From an uncultured Chloroflexota bacterium (GTDB lineage Bacteria > Chloroflexota > Anaerolineae > Aggregatilineales > Phototrophicaceae), in assembly GCA_937974245.1 (NCBI GenBank), contig CALJKV010000094.1, forward strand, positions 37,433-101,432: a stretch of DNA of 64,000 nt, written 5' to 3'. This document shows, piece after piece, positions 52,555 to 61,306 of this stretch. The position numbers and the translations under genes were made by a program. Every line of letters begins with the position of its first letter. Position 1 is the first letter of the stretch. The notes beneath the pieces are model-generated. The model was not told the origin of the DNA, made no database searches, and saw only the letters and a list, made by a program, of their open reading frames with translations.

Positions 52555-53811
52555 GTGGAAAGACGACGGGTTGTCGTAACCGGGATGGGGATTATCTGCC
52601 CGACTGGAAATACAGTAGATGAAGCCTGGACGAACGCCGCCGCCGGCAAAACCGGCATTGGACCGATCACACGCTTCGATACATCCCATCTGGAAAATCA
52701 CTTTGGGGGAGAAGTAAAAAACTTCAATCCTGAAGAAATCCTGGGTCGGCGCGAGGCACGCCGGACCGATAGAGTAACACAGCTTGGTTTGTATGCTGCC
52801 CGGCAGGCGATGGCCGATTCCGGCCTCGTTATCACCGAAGAAAACCGCTATGACGTCGGTTGCGTTATGGGCAGCGGCATTGGCGGCATCGAAACGATTT
52901 TTGAAAGCATCAAGGCCTTTATTGAGCGCGGCGCAAAAGCGGTCAGCCCTCTGTTAGTGCCGATGATGCTCCCCGATAGTCCTTCAAGCAAGGTTTCGAT
53001 GGTTTTTGGGATGCGCGGGCCTAATTTCGCTATTTCTACCGCCTGTGCTACCGGCAACAATTGCATTGGTGAAGCCACGGAGATTATCCGGCGTGGCGAT
53101 GCTAAAGCAATCCTGGCTGGAAGTACCGAGGCCGGGTTGGTAGATGTTGCTATCGCTAGTTTTAACAACATGACGGCGATTTCCCGCCGCAATGATGCAC
53201 CGGAAAAAGCCTCGCGCCCCTTTGATCGGGATCGGGATGGCTTTGTAGTCGCCGAAGGTGCTGGTCTGCTGCTGCTGGAAGAACTGGAACATGCTCTTGA
53301 ACGCGGGGCAAAGATTTATGCCGAAGTTCTGGGCTACGGCCATACTTCAGATGCCTATCACGTCACCGCCCCGTTGGAAACCGGCGAAGGCGCGGCTAAG
53401 GCCATCGAACGGGCACTTGAAGACGCCAATCTTACTCCACAGGATATCCATTATATCAATGCGCATGGCACCAGTACCCCCTTGAACGACAAGAGTGAAA
53501 CCCTGGCGATCAAAAAGGCATTGGGTGAGCAGGCCTATGAAATCCCAATCAGTTCGACTAAATCTGTAACCGGACATCTTATGGGCGGCGCTGGTTCAGT
53601 GGAGGCTATATTCACAATTATGGCGCTGCAGAATAATTTTGTGCCGCCAACCGTGAACCTGGAAAACCCCGACCCAGCCTGTGATTTGAACTATACGCCC
53701 AACATCGGTATACCTCGTGAAATTAGTGTAGCGATGAGCAATTCGTTCGGATTTGGCGGGCACAATGCAGTTATCATAATGGGTAAATATAAGCAAAATG
53801 GTCATGCCTAA
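52555..53811 (+). CDS. fabF: 3-oxoacyl-ACP synthase II
   Basis: 418 residues from GTG at 52555 (ERRRVVVTGMGIICP), with GGAGGG 6 bases upstream; the listed upstream frame to 52528 has no site. Elongating condensing enzyme of fatty acid synthesis. Active-site Cys164 (STACATGNN), His304 (NAHGTSTPLND), Lys336 and His341 (KSVTGHLMGGAGSVE). It overlaps fabH by 14 bases. Confidence 0.96.
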   Translation: MERRRVVVTGMGIICPTGNTVDEAWTNAAAGKTGIGPITRFDTSHLENHFGGEVKNFNPEEILGRREARRTDRVTQLGLYAARQAMADSGLVITEENRYDVGCVMGSGIGGIETIFESIKAFIERGAKAVSPLLVPMMLPDSPSSKVSMVFGMRGPNFAISTACATGNNCIGEATEIIRRGDAKAILAGSTEAGLVDVAIASFNNMTAISRRNDAPEKASRPFDRDRDGFVVAEGAGLLLLEELEHALERGAKIYAEVLGYGHTSDAYHVTAPLETGEGAAKAIERALEDANLTPQDIHYINAHGTSTPLNDKSETLAIKKALGEQAYEIPISSTKSVTGHLMGGAGSVEAIFTIMALQNNFVPPTVNLENPDPACDLNYTPNIGIPREISVAMSNSFGFGGHNAVIIMGKYKQNGHA

Positions 53812-54994
53812 ATCCGAAAGAGACCTCGCTCGCAACGGGGATGGCGGTATTTATGCGCATGTCGTGGGATGGGGCATGGCTGTCCCGGATATGATATTAA
53901 CCAACCACGATCTGGAGGCAATTGTCGAAACCAGTGACGAGTGGATTCGTACCCGTACCGGCATTACTGAACGGCGCATCGCCAGTGAGCGCGAGTCAAC
54001 AGCCAGCCTGGGGCTTCGTGCTGCCCAACGTGCTTTAGATATAGCTGATGTCCTGCCTACCGAGATTGACCTGATAATTGTCGCCACATCAACTCCTGAG
54101 AATATTTTCCCCAGTGCTGCCAGTCTGATTCAACACCGACTAGGCGCGGTTAAGGCCGGGGCATTCGACTTGAGCGCCGCCTGTTCCGGGTTTGTATATG
54201 GGGTGGAGATGGCGAACCAGGCCATTCGCTCCGGCAGCATCACAACGGCGGTGGTCATCGGTTCAGAGACGATGAGTCGTATTCTGGATTGGCAGGATCG
54301 CTCAACCTGCATCCTGTTTGGCGATGGCGCGGGCGCGGTGGTTTTGCGTGCCAGCAACACCCCAGGTGGGGTACTTTCCGCCGTGCTGCGCTCCGATGGC
54401 TCAGGCGCTGATATGCTCTCGATACCCACTGTGGGAAGCGAGGACCTTTCCAACTCCTACTTTCTGGCGAGCGAACATCGCATGTTTAAGATGTACATGA
54501 ACGGCAGTGAAGTATTCAAGTTTGCGACTCGTGTGATCGGGGAAAGTATCCTGGAGGCGCTGCATAAAGCCGGCCTGACGCTCAATGACGTGTCGTTAGT
54601 TGTCCCCCACCAGGCGAATGCCCGCATCATCCAATCTGCAGCACGCGCTTTGAAGCTGGATGTTGATCGTTTTGTCAGTAACCTGGATCGCTATGGCAAT
54701 ACATCGGCAGCCTCGATACCGATTGCCTTATGCGAGGCTATTGAACAAGGGCGCATCAAAGAAAATGACAACCTGGTGTTCGTCGGCTTCGGCGGAGGGC
54801 TGACCTGGGCAGCAATGGTTCTACAATGGGGTGTCCCCCCGGCTATAGAGGGTTTTGCTGGAAGCCGGATCAAACGCCAGCGCCGCCGCGCCAGCTATTT
54901 CCTGGCGAGATGGGGAATGCGCTTACAACGCTGGGGGCGCACGATTAACCGATTCACTAACCGGTTGTTGGGGCGCAGCGAACAAAAAGATTGA
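53798..54994 (+). CDS. fabH: 3-oxoacyl-ACP synthase III with arginine-rich C-terminal extension
   Basis: 398 residues, about 60 more than usual. Start at the first ATG (53798; a second in-frame ATG is at 53804). Initiates fatty acid synthesis by condensing acyl-CoA with malonyl-ACP. Cys129 (LSAACSGF), His271 (VVPHQAN), Asn301 (YGNTSAASIP). The normal fold ends near residue 344 (FGGGLTWAAMVLQW). Residues 345-398 contain 14 Arg/Lys and aromatic residues and look like amphipathic helices (RASYFLARWGMRLQRWGRT), perhaps for membrane or nucleic acid contact. A terminator follows. Confidence 0.94.
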   Translation: MVMPKSERDLARNGDGGIYAHVVGWGMAVPDMILTNHDLEAIVETSDEWIRTRTGITERRIASERESTASLGLRAAQRALDIADVLPTEIDLIIVATSTPENIFPSAASLIQHRLGAVKAGAFDLSAACSGFVYGVEMANQAIRSGSITTAVVIGSETMSRILDWQDRSTCILFGDGAGAVVLRASNTPGGVLSAVLRSDGSGADMLSIPTVGSEDLSNSYFLASEHRMFKMYMNGSEVFKFATRVIGESILEALHKAGLTLNDVSLVVPHQANARIIQSAARALKLDVDRFVSNLDRYGNTSAASIPIALCEAIEQGRIKENDNLVFVGFGGGLTWAAMVLQWGVPPAIEGFAGSRIKRQRRRASYFLARWGMRLQRWGRTINRFTNRLLGRSEQKD

Positions 54995-55010
54995 GTTGCG
55001 ATCAGATCAG

Positions 55011-55045
55011 ACCGCTGTCGTAATTTAAACCGGCGGCGGTTTTTG
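55011..55045 (+). terminator. Intrinsic terminator after fabH
   Basis: ACCGCTG (55011-55017) pairs with CGGCGGT (55034-55040, one G-T pair) followed by TTTT. Confidence 0.6.
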
Positions 55046-55126
55046 ATTCCACATATTGACCGAAACTTTTCGCTGTATTCCCCGTCGTTATAAGTGACGC
55101 CGGCCTAATTGTATTGAGGGAGTACG

Positions 55127-56725
55127 ATGGAGCGACGGTTTATTTTGCCCGAAATCGGTTTTGCACAAATATCTATCACTTGGCCGGCGGCTTTGGTCAA
55201 GGTCTACCAGCGGTTAGCATCCTCCAGGCATAGTACGTTCATGGGAGGAATCGCGCTTTACCTGTTGTGTGCTTCGGTATTGAGTCTCATTATTTTTGTG
55301 ACACCTGCACTGTTGGGTACAGACGATTACTATCATGTTCGGATTGCGACACAGATTATCGAACAAGGCAAACTGCGGCTAGATTTCCCCTGGTTGCCCA
55401 ATACACTCCTCAATCCTGAGCATTTTGTAGATCATCATTTGCTTTATCATCTGTATATTGCCCCCTGGGCGTTTGTGGGTGGCATCAATGGCGCTAAGTT
55501 AGCCGCCGTGAGCATCGCTGCTGGGGTTTTTGTAGCAACCTGGATACTGTTACGCGGAATCAGCGTAAGCGCGGCTTCGCTTTGGACACTTGCACTGTTC
55601 GGAGTTTCCACACCCTTTCTGTATCGTCTCCTGATGATTCGCACCCAGGGGATGGCACTCCTGCTGTTAATCTTGGCGCTCCATGTACTTTTTCAGCGAC
55701 GCTACCGCTGGTTAATCCTGCTGGCATTCGCCTATACGTGGTTATATAACGGGTTTGTGCTAATTATCGCATTTTCAGCTTTGTATATGCTGGGTAAATG
55801 GCTGACAATGCGCCAATACGACTGGCGTCCCGTCGTATACACGACCCTCGGTGTCGGGCTGGGGCTGGTCATTAACCCTTACTTTCCGCAAAACATCCTG
55901 TTTGCAGTCGAACACCTGGGTGCCAAGGTTGATTTAGGAAGCAGCATCCAGGTAGGAAACGAATGGTATCCCTATACAACTGAGGCGCTGCTGAACAACT
56001 CAACCGGGGCACTGATCCTGCTGACAGTCGGGCTGCTCCACACGAGCTTTAATCGGCGCCAACGCGATACTGTAGATAACACTCTGCTGCTGGCAGCATT
56101 CGTCACATTATTCATGGTCTTTCAATCGCGGCGTTTCATTGAATATTTCCCCGCATTCGCATTGCTGTTCAGTGCAGCGGCCTGGGGACGCAGCGGCCCG
56201 CACGATCAACGGATACTGACCCGAGTGAACCGCTATCAGCGTCAGATCACACTGATTATCGTGCTCATTATCGGCAGCGTACTCATCAGAAACACGGTGA
56301 TCAACGTGTACCGGGATACACAGGCCGCAAAAGATGTCGAAACATTTGCCGGTGCGGCGGCCTGGCTGGAGGAGAATACCGCGCCAGGGAGTCTGGTTTT
56401 CCAGACGGATTGGGATGATTTTACCCGGCTATTTTACTATAACACGCACAATACGTACCTGGTTGGCCTTGACCCCACCTACCTGCAACTGGCGCGCCCA
56501 GACCTATGGAATCAATGGGTGGCGCTCACCCGAGGGCAAATTGCGCAGCCCTCGCGCATGATCTATGAGAACTTTGGGGCGGAATACGTTGTCAGTGATT
56601 CCAACCATGCCGGATTCGTTGACCAGACACGCAGCGACCCGGCGCTGGAATTGGTGTTTCGGGATGCATATAGTTATATTTGGCAGGTACAATTGGATCA
56701 ATTAGCTCGAAATCCGGCGTCCTGA
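55127..56725 (+). CDS. Polytopic membrane protein, STT3/GT-C-like
   Basis: 532 residues with about eleven membrane segments and a short C-terminal soluble domain. Just after the first membrane segment comes TDDYYHVRIATQIIEQGKL, close to the D-x-YYH-R element of the first loop of STT3/AglB oligosaccharyltransferases. The soluble end has LVFQTDWDDFTRLFYYNTHNTYL where STT3 proteins have WWDYG, but WWDYG itself is absent. So it is a GT-C-type protein, perhaps a lipid-linked-sugar glycosyltransferase; true OST activity is doubtful. ATG at 55127 with a GAGGGAG site upstream. Confidence 0.7.
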   Translation: MERRFILPEIGFAQISITWPAALVKVYQRLASSRHSTFMGGIALYLLCASVLSLIIFVTPALLGTDDYYHVRIATQIIEQGKLRLDFPWLPNTLLNPEHFVDHHLLYHLYIAPWAFVGGINGAKLAAVSIAAGVFVATWILLRGISVSAASLWTLALFGVSTPFLYRLLMIRTQGMALLLLILALHVLFQRRYRWLILLAFAYTWLYNGFVLIIAFSALYMLGKWLTMRQYDWRPVVYTTLGVGLGLVINPYFPQNILFAVEHLGAKVDLGSSIQVGNEWYPYTTEALLNNSTGALILLTVGLLHTSFNRRQRDTVDNTLLLAAFVTLFMVFQSRRFIEYFPAFALLFSAAAWGRSGPHDQRILTRVNRYQRQITLIIVLIIGSVLIRNTVINVYRDTQAAKDVETFAGAAAWLEENTAPGSLVFQTDWDDFTRLFYYNTHNTYLVGLDPTYLQLARPDLWNQWVALTRGQIAQPSRMIYENFGAEYVVSDSNHAGFVDQTRSDPALELVFRDAYSYIWQVQLDQLARNPAS

Positions 56726-56816
56726 TGCACGAATGATGCCTGGTATAAGAGACCACTCAATCATGACCAGACCATGTATCATGTGAAGCAGAATACCCTA
56801 TCCTGGCGGTAGATTT

Positions 56817-57398
56817 ATGATTGTACTTGTTCTTCCTGATATACCGGCTGAAGACCGGTTGTTGGCTCAAGCAAGAAGGGGAAATCAACAGGCGACTATG
56901 CGAATATATGAAGCCTACTTCCCTCCCATATACCAGTTTATCCGGTTACGTGTCGGTGATCCACACGCGGCGGAAGATCTGGCGAGTGATGTATTCGTTA
57001 AGTTTGTAACGGCGCTGCGTGGCAAAAATGCGCCGGACCATAGTTTGCGAGGGTGGCTCTTTCGAGTCGCACGAAACACGATTGCCGATTATTACGGCAA
57101 AGAGAAGCAAGTCGCTACCGAAACGTTGGAAGAATGGGTGCCAGCATTGGATGATGACAATCCGGAGTCGCAATTCATGCGCACGTTAGATATTGAGCGT
57201 GCAAGACAGGCTATGCGCATGTTAGCGGCAGAACAGCAGGAAGTCCTTATCTTGCGATTCGGGCAACTGTTGAGTCTTCAAGAGACAGCCGATGTGATGA
57301 ATAAGACAGTCAGCGCCGTGAAATCCTTACAATTCCGAGCAGTGGATACGCTCCGGCGCATTCTTGGCGAAATGCAATTGGAAAACCAGCATGATTGA
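56817..57398 (+). CDS. ECF-type RNA polymerase sigma factor
   Basis: 193 residues. Region 2 (about 25-95: YEAYFPPIYQFIRLRVGDPHAAEDLASDVFVKFV...LRGWLFRVARNTIADYYG) and region 4 (about 130-185: LAAEQQEVLILRFGQLLSLQETADVMNKTVSAVKSLQFRAVDTLRR). The gene overlaps the following membrane-protein gene by 8 bases (ATGATTGA), the usual layout for sigma with its regulator. Target genes unknown. Confidence 0.92.
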   Translation: MIVLVLPDIPAEDRLLAQARRGNQQATMRIYEAYFPPIYQFIRLRVGDPHAAEDLASDVFVKFVTALRGKNAPDHSLRGWLFRVARNTIADYYGKEKQVATETLEEWVPALDDDNPESQFMRTLDIERARQAMRMLAAEQQEVLILRFGQLLSLQETADVMNKTVSAVKSLQFRAVDTLRRILGEMQLENQHD

Positions 57399-58689
57399 AA
57401 AAGAACTGGTAAACATCTTCGATGAGTGTGTTGACCGGCTGGCCGCTGGGCAGACGATAGAAGATTGTTTGCGACAATACCCCCAACACGCCACACAACT
57501 GCGGCCTATGCTGGAAGTCGGGTTGCTGACACGGCGGGTTGTGCCGCCTACCGCCGAAGTTATAGCGGCACAAGACCGGGTACGCCAGCGCGTCGAGACA
57601 GTAGTACAAACGATGCCGCCCCAGCGCCAACCTGTGCGTCTGTTCACCCAGCGGATAGCAACCCTGGCGGCCAGCCTGGTGCTCGTCTTCCTGATTGCAG
57701 TCGGCGGCGGCGCGACTCTGGCACAAGACAGTTTGCCAGGTGATTTTCTCTATGGCATGAAGCTGCTCACCGAAAATGTACGTCTCGCAGTGGCGCCAGA
57801 TGTCTTTGGATTGACGGCTGAATTCAATCAGCGGCGCGTAGATGAAACCCGACAACTCATTACGTTTAAACGCCAGGCAGAACTCGAGTTCGAGGGGTCT
57901 GTCTCGGTCATAGATGCCAATACCTGGGAAATTGCCGGACTTCCAATGAGTGTTCCGGCGGGGTTAGGGGCACAGGTTCAAACTGGTGACAAAGTGCGTG
58001 TCCGGGTGGAAACCACCACTAACGGCGAGATTCATATAGTGGAGATCGTCGAAACTGAACATCTGGCACCACCTGCGACGCCAATGCCCCCACCGACAGT
58101 CGTACCCAGTCATACACCGACGGCAACGCTGACAGTGACATCTAGTCACACGCCAGCACCAACGGAGACACCCAGCAGCACACCGACGGCAACACTGACA
58201 GTGACATCCAGCCATACACCGAGTCACACACCAACGCCAACGGAGACACCCAGCAACACGCCAACCGTAACAGCAACAACAACCAAAACACCAACAAGCA
58301 CTCGAACGCCGATTCTGCTGGTGACAAATACCTTTGCGCCAAGCCAGACACCATCGCCAACACCGGATGTCTGTGTGCCGCAGCGCCCTGACCGCTGGCA
58401 GACTTATAGGATACAAGCAGGCGATACGCTCTCTGGGCTGGCGGCTTCTCGTGGAGTACTTTTGAGCCGGGTGATGGCGGTAAACTGCCTGGTGGATGCC
58501 GGGTTCATTGTCGTCGGTCAGGAACTCTTTCTGCCAATACCGCTGGCAACTGCCCTGCCGCCATCTTCAGGTGATAATGGTCAACCTGGAAACGGTTCGG
58601 ACAACAGCAACAATAACAGTGGTAATGGGAATTCGAATGACAATGGAAATGACAATGATGACGACCATAAGAACGATAATGACGACTGA
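57391..58689 (+). CDS. Probable anti-sigma partner: DUF5667-type membrane protein with LysM and Asn/Asp-rich tail
   Basis: 432 residues from ATG at 57391, overlapping the sigma gene by 8 bases. Residues 1-75 form a soluble helical part (IFDECVDRLAAGQTIEDCLRQYPQHATQLRPML), presumably the sigma-binding side; one membrane segment at 89-108; then AQDSLPGDFLYGMKLLTENVRLAV (DUF5667-like), a small beta domain (about 168-222), a Thr/Pro linker built from repeats (227-330), a LysM domain (about 345-395, YRIQAGDTLSGLAASRGV) and a low-complexity tail of Asn, Asp, Gly and Ser. Inference: wall-sensing anti-sigma factor. Confidence 0.8.
   Translation: MIEKELVNIFDECVDRLAAGQTIEDCLRQYPQHATQLRPMLEVGLLTRRVVPPTAEVIAAQDRVRQRVETVVQTMPPQRQPVRLFTQRIATLAASLVLVFLIAVGGGATLAQDSLPGDFLYGMKLLTENVRLAVAPDVFGLTAEFNQRRVDETRQLITFKRQAELEFEGSVSVIDANTWEIAGLPMSVPAGLGAQVQTGDKVRVRVETTTNGEIHIVEIVETEHLAPPATPMPPPTVVPSHTPTATLTVTSSHTPAPTETPSSTPTATLTVTSSHTPSHTPTPTETPSNTPTVTATTTKTPTSTRTPILLVTNTFAPSQTPSPTPDVCVPQRPDRWQTYRIQAGDTLSGLAASRGVLLSRVMAVNCLVDAGFIVVGQELFLPIPLATALPPSSGDNGQPGNGSDNSNNNSGNGNSNDNGNDNDDDHKNDNDD
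58109..58240 (+). repeat. Imperfect tandem repeat in the linker of the anti-sigma-like gene
   Basis: A 32-base unit starting ACACCGACGGCAAC occurs at 58114-58145 and again at 58180-58211 with two changes, 66 bases (22 codons) apart and in frame. It encodes TPTATLTVTSSHTP twice. Points to recent length change in the Thr/Pro linker. Confidence 0.8.
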
Positions 58690-58712
58690 AGGGAATGACA
58701 TAACCTGATATA

Positions 58713-58753
58713 AAAACAACCCAACGCTAATATGAGGTTGGGTTGTTTTGTTT
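58713..58753. terminator. Strong bidirectional intrinsic terminator
   Basis: AAAACAACCCAAC (58713-58725) pairs with GTTGGGTTGTTTT (58737-58749), 13 bp, between the convergent stops at 58689 and 58773. Confidence 0.9.
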
Positions 58754-58772
58754 TGACTACACGAATAGCCAC

Positions 58773-59459
58773 TTAACGGCGGCGGTTGAGAAGGCTGATG
58801 TAATACAGCAGTTGCAGTAATGCGGTCACAGCTGCCGCCACATACGTCAGCGCCGCCGCCGTCAGCACCGAACGCGACCCACTGCGGTCTTCATCGGCGA
58901 CCATCAAGCCGGTATCAGACAAAAGTTTGAGACCCCGGCGACTGGCGTCAATCTCAACTGGCAGCGTAAGCAGCATAAACGCCACAACCACGCCATAAAA
59001 CAGGATACCAATTTCGATTAGCCCGGCCATACGAAACAGGAAACCGATCATTATCAACCCGTAAGACACCATCGGGCTGAATCGCATCGCCGGCACAAGA
59101 AAACTCCGCATCTGAATCAGAAATGAGCGCTCTTCATGCTGTTGAGCATGGCCGAGTTCGTGCGCGACGACGGCCATCGCCGCCACTGAAGGCTTGCTCG
59201 CAACATCCTGTGACAGGCGCACTGTGTGTGACTGTGGATCGTAGTGGTCAGTATGTTGTCCCTGTACGCCTTCCAGCCGAACGCCGGCTAGCCCGGTATA
59301 TCGCGTGATGCGCTCAGCAACTTCGACGCCGGTCAAGCCTGCACCATTACGAATGCGTCCCCATTTACTGAAAGCAGACGACACCATGAACTGCGCCACC
59401 ACCGAGAAAAGCAGCGCCGGGATAATCACCAGGAAATAGTTAGGGTCAAAGTAGAACAT
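58773..59459 (-). CDS. YugP-family membrane zinc metallopeptidase
   Basis: 228 residues. N-terminal membrane segment, zinc motif VAHELGHAQQHEE (HExxH), and two or three more membrane segments, ending with LLNRRR. Matches the DUF2286/YugP family of small membrane-bound peptidases with unknown substrates. AAGGAT precedes the ATG. It follows panC by 88 bases and may or may not belong to the same transcript. Confidence 0.88.
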   Translation of the reverse strand: MFYFDPNYFLVIIPALLFSVVAQFMVSSAFSKWGRIRNGAGLTGVEVAERITRYTGLAGVRLEGVQGQHTDHYDPQSHTVRLSQDVASKPSVAAMAVVAHELGHAQQHEERSFLIQMRSFLVPAMRFSPMVSYGLIMIGFLFRMAGLIEIGILFYGVVVAFMLLTLPVEIDASRRGLKLLSDTGLMVADEDRSGSRSVLTAAALTYVAAAVTALLQLLYYISLLNRRR

Positions 59460-59547
59460 CCCATTATCCTTCCAGAATCAGTTACAACTACACTTCAAAT
59501 ATATACGACATTTAGTTGGAGTCGTCTTAGAAATTTCTCAATGCCCG

Positions 59548-60450
59548 CTAAATCTGGAGGATGGATACCACGCCACCGAGCAGCTGTGTCAGTCCATCGC
59601 GGGTGTTGAGTTCGCCCGGTAGCAGATAGTTATCAATCAGGCGCGTCGAACCGATTTTTACAGCCATCGAGACCAGCAGCGGCGCATCAATCGTAATCGT
59701 GGTGTTTTGCAGCGTGCGGGCGTCACACACTGAGACATATTCCATCTGTGCCAGTGGTTCTGCGGTCAACACATCCAACACGCGCTGTTGCAGAATATCC
59801 GGTTGGCGCTCCCCATCGGCATATGCCCCACCTGCGGCCTGTAATGCCCGGTACAACACCGGCGCAGCCCGTCGTTGTTCAGGCGTCAGGTAAACATTAC
59901 GCGAACTCATCGCCAATCCATCAGACTCGCGCACCGTCGGGCAGATGATTACCTCAAGCGAAAAGTTCAGGTCACGCGCCATCGTCCTAATCACAGCCGC
60001 TTGCTGGGCGTCTTTCTGGCCGAAGTAAGCGCGATCCGCCTGCGCCAGGTTGAACAGCTTCGCAACCACCGTCGCCACACCCTGGAAGTGCCCAGAGCGA
60101 TGTTCCCCTTCCAGTCCCTGGGAAATTTCCTTCACCTCCACTACAGTCTGAAAACCGGGCGGATACATCACCTGGGGAGTTGGTGTGAATACAAGGTCAA
60201 CCCTGGCAGCTTCAAGCATTGCCAGGTCGCGTGGCAGGTCACGCGGGTATTTCGAGAGGTCCTCATGGGGCGCGAACTGTGTAGGATTTACGAATATAGT
60301 GACGAGAACCGCGTCGTTTTCTGCACGGGCCTGTTCGACCAGGGCCAGATGCCCGGTGTGCAGCGCCCCCATTGTCGTCACCAGGCCGACCCGCCCAACG
60401 AATGCTGCCCGCGCCGCCCGCAGCGCCGCGACTGTTTCGACAACTTGCAT
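59548..60450 (-). CDS. panC: Pantothenate synthetase
   Basis: 300 residues. Joins pantoate and beta-alanine with ATP. MGALHTGHLALVEQAR contains the HxGH nucleotide motif; FVNPTQFAPHEDLSKYPRDLPRDLAML and YFGQKDAQQAAVIRTMARDL are family signatures; MSSRNVYLTPEQR (KMSKS equivalent). Starts 4 bases behind panB. Confidence 0.96.
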   Translation of the reverse strand: MQVVETVAALRAARAAFVGRVGLVTTMGALHTGHLALVEQARAENDAVLVTIFVNPTQFAPHEDLSKYPRDLPRDLAMLEAARVDLVFTPTPQVMYPPGFQTVVEVKEISQGLEGEHRSGHFQGVATVVAKLFNLAQADRAYFGQKDAQQAAVIRTMARDLNFSLEVIICPTVRESDGLAMSSRNVYLTPEQRRAAPVLYRALQAAGGAYADGERQPDILQQRVLDVLTAEPLAQMEYVSVCDARTLQNTTITIDAPLLVSMAVKIGSTRLIDNYLLPGELNTRDGLTQLLGGVVSILQI

Positions 60451-60454
60451 CGGG

Positions 60455-61294
60455 TTACACCTCTTCCGCCTGCAGTACCGCCAGAATATCCTCTTTCATG
60501 GAAAAACTGTGGCCTTCATCCGGGAATTGTTTGGCCTCGACCTCAGCCACATAGCTGCTAATGGCATCACGGATTAGCGGCGCGAGTTGGACATACTGCT
60601 TAGCGTGGCGCGGCACAAATTCTTCAAACAAACCCACGAGGTCATGGAACACCTGCACCTGCCCGTCACAATCCGGCCCTGCCCCGATACCAATAGTCGG
60701 GATTACCAGCTTCTCGGTGACAATTTTTGCCAACGGCGCGGGAATCGCCTCCAAAACAATCGCAAAGGCTCCGGCATCTTGCACGGCCTTTGCATCACGC
60801 AAGACCTGGCGTGCCGATTCCACATCCTTGCCCTGCAGACGCATTCCACCCAGTTTGTTCACACTCTGGGGAGTCAGCCCGACATGGCCCATCACCGGGA
60901 TGCCAGACTGGACGATACGGGCTATGGTCGGCGCGAGGTACTCGCCACCTTCCATCTTGACGGCGTTCACCCGCCCCTCCTGCATCAGCCGGGCGGCATT
61001 ATGTATCGCCTGCTCTGGGCTGACATTGTAAGACATAAATGGCATATCCCCTACCACAAAGGGATGTGTCGTCACCCGCATCACAATCTGACAGTGATAG
61101 ATGATGTGGTCCAGTGTCACAGGGATCGGGTCAGGATGCCCTTGCACCACCATCCCTAGTGAATCCCCCACCAGGATCATTGGCACACCGGCAAGGTCGC
61201 TCAATCGGGCGCTGGTCGCGTCATAGGCCGTCAGCATGGGAATTGGAATACTATCCACCACCATTTTCTGAATGTCACGAATCGTCAAACGCAT
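60455..61294 (-). CDS. panB: 3-methyl-2-oxobutanoate hydroxymethyltransferase
   Basis: 279 residues. First committed step to pantothenate. LTAYDATSARLSD, GDSLGMVVQGHPDPIPVTLD, GDMPFMSY, KMEGG and GHVGLTPQSVNKLGG motifs; metal/substrate residues appear intact. AGAGGGATAGG precedes the ATG. Lies between the DUF2520 gene (12 bases upstream) and panC. Confidence 0.96.
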   Translation of the reverse strand: MRLTIRDIQKMVVDSIPIPMLTAYDATSARLSDLAGVPMILVGDSLGMVVQGHPDPIPVTLDHIIYHCQIVMRVTTHPFVVGDMPFMSYNVSPEQAIHNAARLMQEGRVNAVKMEGGEYLAPTIARIVQSGIPVMGHVGLTPQSVNKLGGMRLQGKDVESARQVLRDAKAVQDAGAFAIVLEAIPAPLAKIVTEKLVIPTIGIGAGPDCDGQVQVFHDLVGLFEEFVPRHAKQYVQLAPLIRDAISSYVAEVEAKQFPDEGHSFSMKEDILAVLQAEEV

Positions 61295-61306
61295 ACCTAT
61301 CCCTCT

